Below are positions 14,753 to 23,200 of a stretch of 64,000 bases of DNA, in pieces. The notes beneath the pieces were generated by a model, which did no database searches, had not been told where the DNA came from, and worked only from the letters and a program-made list of their open reading frames with translations. The position numbers and the translations under genes were made by a program. Source of the DNA: Solea solea (Eukaryota > Chordata > Actinopteri > Pleuronectiformes > Soleidae). The DNA is taken from assembly GCF_958295425.1 (NCBI RefSeq), contig NC_081143.1:21153322-21217321 (forward strand), written 5' to 3'. How positions within the stretch are numbered: the first letter of the stretch is position 1; each line of letters starts with the position of its first letter.

Positions 14753-15231
14753 TATATACATATACATACATATACACACATATATACACACACATATATA
14801 CATACACATATATACACACATATATATACATATGTGTGTGTATATATATACATATATACACATACACAAATATATATATATATATACACATATACACATA
14901 TATATACATACACACACACTTATACACACACACACACATATACGTACGTAGCTTTGATGTTGACAGTGAGCTCTGGACTGTCCTTATAGAAGAAGGAGCT
15001 CACAGGCATCAACTTCACCTCAAAACTCGGCAGCACTGGAAATCTAAATGAAACTTAATATGTGTCCAACACCAGAAAGTAAATAAATACTTACATCATG
15101 AGTTCAAAGGTAAATTTCAGGTAAAAGGGACGCACCATATTCCTTGACCTCAAACTCTGCAGTGTAGCTCTGCTGTGGGTTCTTGTGGAATTTGGCCACC
15201 ACTTTCCAGACTCCAGGACTGTGCACGCACG

Positions 15232-15266
<35 letters not shown>

Positions 15267-16995
15267 ACACACGCGCACACACACACAGTTACTCGTGTCA
15301 TGTGTGTCTCCAAATCCCAACTAACATTTCTCTTTAGACTGTATTTCTAACAATACCAACTAAAGATAAATTATAATACACATATAGCTATATCACACAA
15401 GTTAGTTAAGATTGTGTATCTTTTATATTTATGATAAGGATCAATGGATAGTTTTTACTGCACAGTGTGCTGGACTAGCCTTTTTTATGTCTCTTGGCAA
15501 CAGCCAACAGTGTCAGGCTGTTTCCTCCCGTTACCAATGTCCATGTGAAGCTATGCTAATTATCCCCTGGATCTTATAACATTTTTATGAGATGTTATGA
15601 GAGTGGTATCGACCTTTTGTAAATGATAAAACTAAATAAAACTAACCTGACAATTTTTTCAAGTTGGAAAACACCAAAGTAGATCCCCGATGATGGAGAG
15701 ATTAAACCAACAGGTAAAGTTATGTCGTCAGGAGTCTAAAAACAAACAAAACAAACAAAAAACAAAGTTCAACAGTGCCACATCATCCCTGGTTGTCATC
15801 AACTCAATGACTGTCACTTGGCTATTTTACAAATGTTGATACATGTCTGCAGCTGAAGAGTAAAGTAATTCTGAATGAATGTGTGTGTGTGTGTGTGACT
15901 ACATTAACTATGATCATGTCATTTGATTTCCAAATTACGTTTGCTTTTCAGATTTTCAAATGACAAATGTAAATTTCAAATTAGAAACCTGTACACTTTT
16001 CAAAGACAAATGATCACTTCATAAAACAATTTGGGCTCACTTCCATTCCGGCCTCTGGTTTTGTGCTTGTGCCCTAAATGTACACTATTGAAGGCAATGT
16101 TCATAATTTAACTGGTAAAAATGGATAAAATTCTGCACCCTTCAGGTAGCACCGAGTTTAAAAAAGGTTGGTGCCTCCTGCCATCGACCATTTAATTTTA
16201 CAGTCAGTGATGGCTGTTACAATAGAAGGAACTTTTTAAAGAACATGTGGTCCTGAATCTATACATTTTGCTTACAATGAAGAAAGTAGGTAAATGCTGA
16301 TATACTTTCTATTTTGTGCTTAATATAGCGAATGCAATACCATAATCTCAATGTCAATGGAAGAATCCTTAAGATTGTTTCCATCACTCTCAATGGGCTC
16401 CATACGAGGTGTCACTGCAAACATCCTGTAAAGAACTGACAGGAAGAGAAAGAGGCTGATTAGACTGATTCCCTTTAAAAATGCAGAGTGTTAGAAATTG
16501 TCATGAATAAATCCACACAGTGATACACAGTGTGTTCTGATGAACTATCATATGTGGACTACTGTCACAGAGATGTGTGTGTGTTGTTTAGCACCGATGT
16601 TGAACTGAACCCACCTTTACTGCCGGGGGTGTAGAGGCTCTTGTCAGTCTGGATGAAGATGTAGCCGGACTGGAAGGACACAAGGACGACTTTCTCCAGC
16701 AGGTCGTCAGGAAACTGAGATTGCAGGTAGACATACTGCTTCATGGTGGCATCCCTGCTAAACTCTTCAGCGGGGATCTGAAGGCAGCAGAGGAATCAGT
16801 AATGAGGAGCAGGACAGGTGTATATGATTAGACTTTAGTGATCCCACACCGGGGAAATTCATTTTTTACAGCAGCAAAATGGTCAGAGCTAAACAAGTGA
16901 CAAATACAAAATATAAACAGTGTAAGCACTTAAATAAGATAAAAACAAAACTCTTGAAATAAAGATATAAAATAAAAACAATTACTGTTATTATT

Positions 16996-17032
<37 letters not shown>

Positions 17033-18902
17033 TTTAAGTGTAAGGTTCATAGTAAGTAGTAATAATAGGGTTAATATACGATATAATATACACCATGGGC
17101 AGTGAAATTTTACTGATGAGGAATAATAATAATACAAACAACACACTCTAACACTCGTGATTGGAAATGAAAGAATAGTGTTCCATTAACCTTTATTTGT
17201 CCGAATGCCTGGAAGTGATTTCTACTGTTAAGGGTCACAGATGTGGTCACCAGCACCCTGGCCTTGGTTGGATGGTTCATCACGTTGATGTAAACCTGTA
17301 TGTCTCCCCCTGTACAGTCTTGACACTCCACAAAGATGTTCTCTGTTGTTCCCACACGCAACACGTTTGGGGCAGACATCACCTTCCTACAGAGACCAGG
17401 AAAAGACAAATACTCTTGTCAGACTGCACCATGTAATGTTAAGGGTGCTGACACTTTTTCTCATTGTAAGCATGTTATCTTAGTCTGTGTTTGAGTTTGA
17501 CCAGTCGTGACAGAAATATCACTTCTGGTCAATACTATTATAATTCTGGGCAAATATCAAGTCTGGTTTAAAAACAGAATGAAAAAATTTGAAATTGTTA
17601 AAAAGTAGTTTTTTTCCTAACCTATTTTTGTCATGTCCTGTTCTGTAATTAAGCTGCTTAAATAAGGAATACAATACATCTGTGGCTATTTAAAGAAGGG
17701 GGGGACTATCAGCACTCTATCCAGTTCTTCGTTGAGGCCTGGTAGCGACATGATGGCGTCAGACGCCACGTCCCTCTACACTCAGAAGTAATGCCGCCAT
17801 TTTGCGATCTCCAGCAGTTGATCTTCTTCGACCGTGACATGTGACCGAGGCAAGCATCTTGACATGTGTCAAGAGTGAGTCATAGACAGATGTGGGGGAG
17901 AGAATCCGGTAATTTTTCAAAATAAAACATTGTTCAGAATCTCATAATAAATAAAACGGAAATAATGTAAGTTGTTTTCTTTCTGTGCGGCACCAATTGA
18001 CCCATGGACCGGTACCTGTCCGCGGCCCGGGGGTAGGGGACCACTGGTCTAGATGGACGCTACCCACCTTTTTGTTACGTTTTTCCGGGATCTCCAAACC
18101 TCTTCTTTTGCTCAATTTGTTTTGAAATAATGAGTTTTTGTGACTTAAAACTAATTACAATTGGGTACAACTTGTGGCGTCCATCTATGCTCGGTCTCCT
18201 ATTGAGCCTTGTCCGAATTGTCAAAGGGAGGCCGTGACAACACCTGAATTAGACAGGCTACACATTTGAACTTGGCAGATCTACTCACAGTGGAGAGCCG
18301 TCAACGAGAGAAGTCACACATGCAAAGGCCAGAGAGGCCAGCAGCCACAGCGGAGTCCCACACTGTAAAAAAAAATGTCCGTGAAATGAACAGAAACATG
18401 GTGTACAATCATGACATCAAAAAAAGTGTAAATAGAAAAACAATGAGACGATGTTCAATTGTCAGGAATGCTTTGTAAAACAACAACATAACAGTGCTAA
18501 AATGTTTTGGGGGGGGGGTTTAGTTTTTTTCCAGAAAGAACCCATACAACCCTTTAGTTTATCTTGTGCTTTAGAGAAGAAAATTTAACATTTAATTGAT
18601 GTTAAATAAAATGTCTGGGAGAAGGATGCAAGTTTTGTTCACCGTCAAGGTAAAGTATAATCTTATGTAATTTTATATCAAAGCAAATGTGTTTTTTTTG
18701 GCAGAATTTAATTGTAGTGCATGTGTTTCTTTCAGAGGAAACCACTGACTGTTAAAGTATCCAGGGATGCACGTAGGTTAAAATGTATGTATGTAGGCCG
18801 AGTCATTTTTGTAGTATAGTATGAAGCAGAAACTGGAATTGGACATCTTTGTTTCCTTGTTTAAAAAACAGTTCAGCTCAGAAAAGACTTGTTACGAACC
18901 AT
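95..18902 (-). CDS. c3: Complement component C3, copy A (3' end beyond window)
   Basis: Secreted complement C3: after activation its thioester binds targets covalently (opsonin, convertase subunit) and C3a is released. Forty exons are visible. In sense order they are E1 18900-18902 (putative start codon), E2 18289-18362, E3 17191-17386, E4 16615-16777, E5 16341-16435, E6 15647-15735, E7 15136-15218, E8 14948-15035, E9 14526-14628, E10 13032-13152, E11 12824-12939, E12 12544-12690, E13 11419-11518, E14 11213-11304, E15 10938-11129, E16 10669-10815, E17 10368-10497, E18 9927-9974, E19 9527-9724, E20 9321-9444, then E21-E41 given in the sub-entries. Phases join throughout and I saw no frameshift or stop. 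E42-E44 lie left of base 1, judging from copy B. The family call is firm: GCGEQN thioester, C3a cysteine pattern, C345C start. C4, C5 and A2M are excluded (C5 lacks the thioester; the sequence follows C3 along its whole length). The gene faces copy B head to head. Confidence 0.93.
275..555 (-). mobile_element. LINE reverse-transcriptase relic, copy A intron
   Basis: On the minus strand, broken frames give [24 protein letters not shown] and NMLHQH, which resemble the decayed C-terminal part of fish non-LTR reverse-transcriptase reading frames. Several stops and frameshifts are present. The mirror copy lies at about 41,160-41,440. Confidence 0.4.
2566..3368. mobile_element. TTAA-flanked inverted-repeat element in copy A intron
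   Basis: About 800 bp bounded by TTAA and by inverted ends (aaggtccagtgtg at the left, cacactggacctt at the right). TTAA target sites suggest a piggyBac-like non-autonomous element. No transposase is seen. The same insertion sits in copy B at 38347-39149. Confidence 0.65.
3704..5897 (-). other. Copy A E27-E34: thioester domain body and second CUB part
   Basis: Exons are E27 5822-5897, E28 5526-5685, E29 5313-5408, E30 4831-4981, E31 4491-4576, E32 4120-4197, E33 3866-4021 and E34 3704-3766. E28 carries RVIHREMI; the His codon at 5538-5540 is the catalytic His that in C3 steers the thioester toward hydroxyl groups, 116 residues after the thioester Cys as in human C3. VICDAVKFL and QLCADTVS keep the cysteines that pair in human C3. 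E31-E32 carry [15 protein letters not shown] and GGGYGSTQ, typical of the alpha/alpha toroid. Confidence 0.92.
6242..6445 (-). other. Copy A E26: thioester exon (GCGEQN)
   Basis: The exon encodes the start of the thioester domain with [13 protein letters not shown]. The GCGEQ codons are at 6357-6371 on the minus strand (Cys at about residue 995). In the C3 family the Cys and Gln side chains form the internal thioester that binds target hydroxyls or amines after activation. The conserved Pro before SGCGEQ is kept. The exon starts and ends in phase 1. Confidence 0.95.
7640..7830 (-). mobile_element. Fish SINE-like repeat, copy A intron
   Basis: Contains the familiar fish repeat text 'gttagctctgttgccttgcagcaaaaaga ... 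gtttgcatgttcccc ... cagtccaaaaacatgcaa' (read on the minus strand). A homologous copy is in B at 33908-34100, and a more diverged one in C at 62847-63070. Confidence 0.5.
9276..9311. repeat. GT microsatellite, copy A
   Basis: (GT)n just after the E20 donor (on the coding strand (CA)n). The corresponding run in B is at 32400-32448 and in C at 59757-59787. Confidence 0.9.
9527..9724 (-). other. Copy A E19: C3a anaphylatoxin exon with one cysteine lost
   Basis: This 198 bp phase 1-1 exon encodes the C3a domain. It contains the CC pair (residues 674-675 of the predicted protein), then [10 protein letters not shown], and ends LQVAR/S, the expected convertase cut after the C-terminal Arg. The third of the six canonical cysteines is Tyr: SYTYERR here against SYTCERR in copy C. 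The Tyr codon is TAT at 9648-9650 on the minus strand (Tyr688). By human C3 numbering this is Cys707, the partner of Cys728, so one cysteine of the fold should be unpaired. The frame is open and the splice sites are canonical. Confidence 0.92.
9927..9974 (-). other. Copy A E18: beta/alpha linker exon with shortened processing site
   Basis: The exon reads [16 protein letters not shown]. In C3 this linker carries the tetra-arginine furin site that separates beta and alpha chains. Here only three arginines remain, with Ser at the P4 position (S654-R655-R656-R657-Q658), and the exon is 21 bp shorter than in copy C (48 against 69 bp). It starts and ends in phase 1. Cleavage by another proprotein convertase at the RR/RRR remains possible. 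Confidence 0.88.
11619..12290 (-). mobile_element. hAT-like element end plus AT-rich body, copy A intron
   Basis: The right-hand terminus reads cagaggtgggtagagtagcc, followed by repeated (tactcaagtaaaagtact)-type motifs, a common fish hAT-like end. The body is AT-rich without coding capacity. B carries it at about 29,693-30,330 with the terminus rearranged; C has different sequence in this intron. Confidence 0.5.
12293..12445 (-). mobile_element. tRNA-like SINE unit 1, copy A
   Basis: Contains the fish motif 'catttagcg...tccaaagcgacttaca' and, on the minus strand, a tRNA-like A box (gtggttcagtagtt) and B box (agttcaactcc). It has no tRNA cloverleaf, so it is not a functional tRNA gene. B has it at 29538-29690; C lacks it. 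Confidence 0.5.
13840..13996 (-). mobile_element. tRNA-like SINE unit 2, copy A
   Basis: Related to unit 1 (gtggctcagtggt... agttcaactccacccc... gtctgctaaatgagatgtaatg). It is shared by all three copies in the intron between E9 and E10, so it predates both duplications. Confidence 0.5.
14713..14940. repeat. Expanded TA/CA microsatellite, copy A
   Basis: About 230 bp of alternating TA, CA and TATACA dinucleotides. On the coding strand it begins a few bases after the E8 donor. The same place in B (27309-27325) and C (53665-53690) holds only a short TA run, so the expansion is specific to A. Reading frames seen here are artefacts. Confidence 0.95.
15219..15290. repeat. CA microsatellite abutting E7 acceptor, copy A
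   Basis: On the coding strand this is (GT)n running into ...gtgcacag, the acceptor of E7. It occupies the place where a polypyrimidine tract should be. Confidence 0.9.
16985..17032. repeat. AAT trinucleotide microsatellite, copy A intron
   Basis: About 12 (AAT)n units in the intron between E3 and E4. B has lost most of it. Confidence 0.85.
17700..18060 (-). mobile_element. hAT-like relic, copy A intron between E2 and E3
   Basis: The terminus reads, on the minus strand, agtggtcccctaccccc then gggccgcggacaggtaccggtcc, the typical end of a widespread vertebrate hAT-like family, followed by a GC-moderate body. The same family is at 49,338-49,640 near copy C but in a different intron, so these are two separate insertions. 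Confidence 0.55.
18900..18902 (-). other. Copy A putative start-codon exon E1 (3' boundary)
   Basis: The signal-peptide exon has no ATG. It is preceded by a polypyrimidine tract and CAG, so it should be spliced to an upstream exon that ends in phase 0. The only conserved candidate in all copies is an ATG closing a block reading cttcacatcATG, followed by gttcgt as a weak GT donor. A join there gives [14 protein letters not shown]. In A it lies 540 bp upstream of E2, as in B. The donor is not consensus, so this start is provisional. Confidence 0.4.
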
Positions 18903-20260
18903 GATGTGAAGTGTATCCAGGTCCACAGCCGGTGCAGCTACCTTCTCATCAGACACACATGCTTAGTTGTGAGTGATTAGCGGAGATGTGTTATTTTGAT
19001 GATGCACTCAATGATGTCCTCCCAATCCTTTCATCTTCCACTTGATAAAAGCCAATATTTCCAATATAGCTCATCCAATATTTCCATAGCGCACCACCCA
19101 GAGAAACACAGATATAAACGTTTGAGCAGTTCAACTGGTGTCTGTCTGTTGATAAATGAACATATGAAATACTTTTAATAAATGCATATATAGTTATTAT
19201 TTTCACATTTTAAATATTTAACTTCATTTATTAATTAATTTCTATTAAAATATACAATACAATGTGGAAAATAGATATTACAGCATTGTAGAGTAGTATA
19301 TATAATATATATGTACTACTATAAATAACTATATAACTTGTACAAATATATACTACTCTACATATCTAATATTTACATATTATATTTAAATACAGATACA
19401 ATGACCTTGCAATTTTAATATAAATCTAAAATTCAAAGTTAAAATAAATAAAACATTAACAATTGTAGAACTTTTATCTTTCATTCTATTTATCTGTCAG
19501 TCAGTCATCATCTACCGCTTTATCCTCCACCAGAGGGTGTTCATTGTTGTAATTGGTATCAAAGCACCATTGCCTTTAAAGTGCCTTTGAGGTGCATTGT
19601 CAAAGCCACTTTTTTTTATATTAACCTTGTATGTGCCTTTGTAAATCTATCTATCATCAGAACCTGTAAGACTTGTTGGTTTTACAACCTAACGAACTGC
19701 TGTCTAACTAACTAACGCACTGCAACTCGAGTTGTACCCGCCGTACTTGTTCTGGTTACCCTTTCCAGAAGGGAGTATTGAGCTGATAAGGATCCGCCAG
19801 TAAAAATCTGGACAACAATATACAAACGTTGTATGACGAGACGAGAGCTGCACCGGCTGTGGACCTGCTACACTTCACATCATGGTTCGTAACAAGTCTT
19901 TCCTGAGCTGAACTGTTTTTGAAACAAGGAACTAGAAATTATGCCTAATGCCAGTTTCTGCTTAAAACTGCACTACAAAAATGACTCGGCCTACATCCAT
20001 ACCTTTTAACCTACGTGGATACTTAATGACAACAAACAGTCAACAAACATTGAAAAAAAAATCAAGTACAACTGGTTCAATCAAGACAACAGTATTAGTG
20101 GGAAATCATTAGATTTAAAAACACAGAAATCAAACTCTGAAATAAATAAATACTGTCAATATAAAAGCAGAAAATAACACAATAGGTCAAATCATCCTTT
20201 CATCTTCCTTGAAGTTAATAGTGATAAAAGCTCGTCCTTCGTGGACCAGGACTTCACATC
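18903..20260. promoter_or_regulatory. Shared head-to-head promoter spacer of copies A and B
   Basis: The two genes diverge from this 1.36 kb interval. Promoter-proximal blocks of A (minus) and B (plus) are inverted copies of each other, including the ggctgtggacc...cttcacatcATG block at 18900-18943, 19845-19884 and 20240-20263. The interior (about 19,150-19,450) is very AT-rich and holds one copy of a core repeated at 21,338 and 21,993. No single TATA box stands out. Confidence 0.5.
19147..19365. repeat. AT-rich core repeat in the A/B promoter spacer
   Basis: From ttgataaatgaacatatgaa to aaatatatactact, nearly identical to 21,338-21,548 and to the inverse at 21,993-22,150. It is the body of the inverted-repeat family without its termini. 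Confidence 0.7.
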
Positions 20261-20263
20261 ATG
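20261..20263 (+). other. Copy B putative start-codon exon E1
   Basis: The ATG closes a conserved block (ggaccaggacttcacatcATG) followed by gttcgt as a weak GT donor. It lies 540 bp upstream of E2, the same spacing as in A. A second copy of the block, with ATG at 19882-19884, sits 379 bp further upstream, so the promoter/start region is locally duplicated. Joining to E2 gives [14 protein letters not shown]. No in-frame ATG exists in E2 itself. Confidence 0.4.
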
Positions 20264-23200
20264 GTTCGTAACAGTCTTTCCTGAGCTGAACTGTTTTTTT
20301 AAATAACAAGGAAACAGAAATTAATTCCTGTTTCTGCTTCAAACTGCACTACAAAAATGACTCGGCCTACGTACATACTTTTTAACCTAGGTGCTTTTGT
20401 GGATGCTTTATGGCAAGAAACAGTCAGGTTATACTTTACCTTGATGGTGAACAAAACATCATCCTTCTCCCAGACACCCTGTTATAAAGCATTTTAATAA
20501 CATCAATTAATAAAATGTTATACAGTTTCTTTCTGGGAAAAACAAACTGTATATATACATACACACACGTATACATATATACACATATATATATATATAT
20601 ATATTGCAGGTCTTCTCAGTTTAAAATTAAAATAACTGTCTGTAAACAAGTCTGTAAAAACTGTGACTGGTTTTGTATTTCACAAAGTATCCTGACAATA
20701 AAACATTGTCTCATTGTTTTTCCATTTACACCTTATTTGATGTCATGATGTTACACCCCTTTTCGGTTAATTTCGCTGACAGTTTTTTTTTTTTTTTCAC
20801 AGTGTGGGACTCCACCGTGGCTGCTGGCCTATCTGGCCTTTGTGTGTGTGACTTCTCTGGTTGACAGCTCTCCATTGTGAGTAGATCTGCCTTATACCTT
20901 TAAGTTCAAATGTGCACTCTGGGCTTCCTCATTTTAAATCACTGATTCTAATAATAACAAAAAAGGAAACATGTGGATTCATATTAAAGTTAAATTCAGC
21001 ACAATTGTAGGAGCCACTTTTGAGTTAGTGGCCGTTTCTCAATACTCAAGTAAGCAAGTATGTACTAGCTTACTTGGGAAGTATATACTTGCCAAGTACG
21101 GGAGTACACAAGTATGTGGTTGTTTCTCAATACTCTAGTACGCAAGTATGTACTAGCTTACTTGGGAAGTATGTACTTGAGAGTACGCTGGGAGTATATA
21201 CTTGCCAAGTACGGGAGTACACAAGTATGTGGTTGTTTCTCAATACTCTAGTACGCAAGTATGTACTGTATGTATTGTTCTGCTGTTTGAACGGTGGCTG
21301 GCGCCAAGTGCTGCAGCCTCATTACCGCCACCTACAGTGTTGATAAATGAACATATGAAATACTTTTAATAAATGCATATATAGTTATTATTTTCACATT
21401 TTAAATATTTAACTTCATTTATTAATTTATTTCTATTAAAATATACAATACAATGCGGAAAATAGATTTTACAGCATTGTAGAGTAGTATATATAATATA
21501 TATGTACTACTATAAATAACTATATAACTTGTACAAATATATACTACAGAAAAATATTTATTTCAGATTAATATTTCTATTATCTGCTGCTATGTTCCGC
21601 CAAAATGTATGGCCAAGTACGCTTAAGTCACCTCCAATGTATACTTGGTAAAAATGGGCGGAGCGAGAATACTTCCGTTCCGGGTTTGAGAACCGCCCTC
21701 GCTGTTCGCTTACTTGAGAATTGGAACAGAACTTGGACTGAGGCTGATGACGTTTTCCCAAGTACGGGAGTCCGCAAGTACACACAAGTACGCATTAGTA
21801 TGGATATTGAGAAACGGCCAGTGTCTTGTGCAAGTTTTATTTTTGACCACAAGGGTGCAGTACCTTTTTCTTTTGTTTGCTTGACACAGCAGCAGCCCAG
21901 CTGCCTGAAATGAGGTGTAATTAGTTTGAGTTGGATAGTGGTGGGCACTCTGGCCATTTCTCAATATCCATACTTGTGTACTTGTACTACATATGTACAG
22001 CACTACTACAATGCTGTAATATATCTATTTTCCACATTGTTTTATTTGTATTGTATATTTTAATAGATATAAATTAATAAATGAAGTTATATTTAAAATG
22101 AGAAAATGATAACATATGCATTTATTAAAAGTATTTCATATGTTCATTTACTTGAGTATTGAGATAATGGCCACAGTTCTTACCGATAGCCAGAAATCTT
22201 TTGTTGACCACAATCCACATGAACAATTCCCATGTAGTTTGCACAACCTTTTTGAAACGAAACTAATAGCCATGGTCACTTGAATGAACCATTAAGTTGA
22301 TAATTTTAACCTGTAATTATGTCATTATAGTTTTCAGCTTACTGTATTCGCTATCGTTGGTTTGACATTGATTAATTTTAAGACAGAGTTTACGCAACTT
22401 ATTTTTCATTAAGGATCACGAAAAAGTTATTTTTTAAATTTATTTGAAAACCTGGTATCAATTTTCAGATCAAAATCTGGTCTACAAAGCTGTAAAAACC
22501 TCTTTAAAATGTGACAAACATATATAGCTCAAATAACACAAATGAAAAACTATGTCAAACTTCATGAAAGTCAGCTGGTGTTTGTTTTTTGAATGGAAAA
22601 CATATTAAAGTCTGCAGGAACTTTGAAACAATGCCAGAAATTGTTTTATTGAACATTGATATTAAAGTGAAGAAAGTAGTTAAATACATGGTTTGAATCC
22701 AAATTGCACAGATATTTCAAAATGACACACACACACAAAATGTTACTAAACTAAAATGCCCAGAAGAAAAAAGAAAATATCACTAATCACTCAAAGAAAA
22801 TAACCAAATCAAACACAATAAACCAAATAATTACAACTGGGCAAATTATACTACCAAAAATAATTCACATATAATTCCCCAAAATAATAGACATATAACA
22901 CTATATAAAAACACACTAATGTGTAATACCACAGTAAATTAAATCAAAATAACCTAAATCAATCTCAGAAATCAAAACAAACAAAAAAGGACAGGTGAAA
23001 TAACAAAATCAAAATAAAGAATCGAAGTGAACCTAAACTAAAACATCAAAATAAAACGGCAAGCACAGACAGCGGCCACGGGAGAAGCCGTGAAGCGACA
23101 CGGTATGACGTCAGGGCAGGGCAGACTCGGATCGAGACAAAGCAGCAGGGGACAGCTGATCGTGACGTCATTCAGTTCACGTTTTACTCAGCCAGGTGGC

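Larger units (their letters stand above)
1..17460 (-). repeat. Left arm of giant inverted repeat (copy A)
   Basis: The left arm matches the reverse complement of about 25,030-41,714 almost base for base, introns and inserted transposons included. Paired coordinates sum to about 41,715 at the left end, rising to about 42,495 near E3 as indels accumulate. The first base of the window is still inside the arm, so the repeat extends further left. Confidence 0.93.
10368..18362 (-). other. Copy A E2-E17: signal peptide and beta-chain macroglobulin domains MG1-MG6
   Basis: E2 encodes a hydrophobic signal segment ([15 protein letters not shown]). E3 starts the mature chain with [20 protein letters not shown], the MG1 strand typical of C3. 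E4 carries [15 protein letters not shown] (MG1/MG2 border) and E7-E8 carry FEVKEYVLPSFEV. E11-E12 carry the [13 protein letters not shown] motif, E15 [12 protein letters not shown] (the Cys that links beta to alpha chain in human C3), and E17 [10 protein letters not shown] differs from B and C at E9 (SGEDVSG against SGQGVSG) and at the end of E11 (GMPIDVS against GMAFHVS); the A form of E11 looks more like mammalian C3. E16 lacks three residues relative to copy C. Confidence 0.9.

Noticed and set aside
14654..15051. Several overlapping open frames rich in Tyr/Ile/Thr/His
   Set aside because: They are translations of the TA/CA microsatellite and show no protein-like composition.
95..18902. Alternative identities C4, C5 or alpha-2-macroglobulin
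   Set aside because: C5 lacks GCGEQ. C4 would have a second RRRR-type processing site between its alpha and gamma chains. A2M lacks C3a and C345C. The whole chain follows C3.
21031..21270. CRISPR-like direct repeats
   Set aside because: There are only two to three long degenerate units within a transposon-like element in eukaryotic DNA, with no spacers of uniform length.
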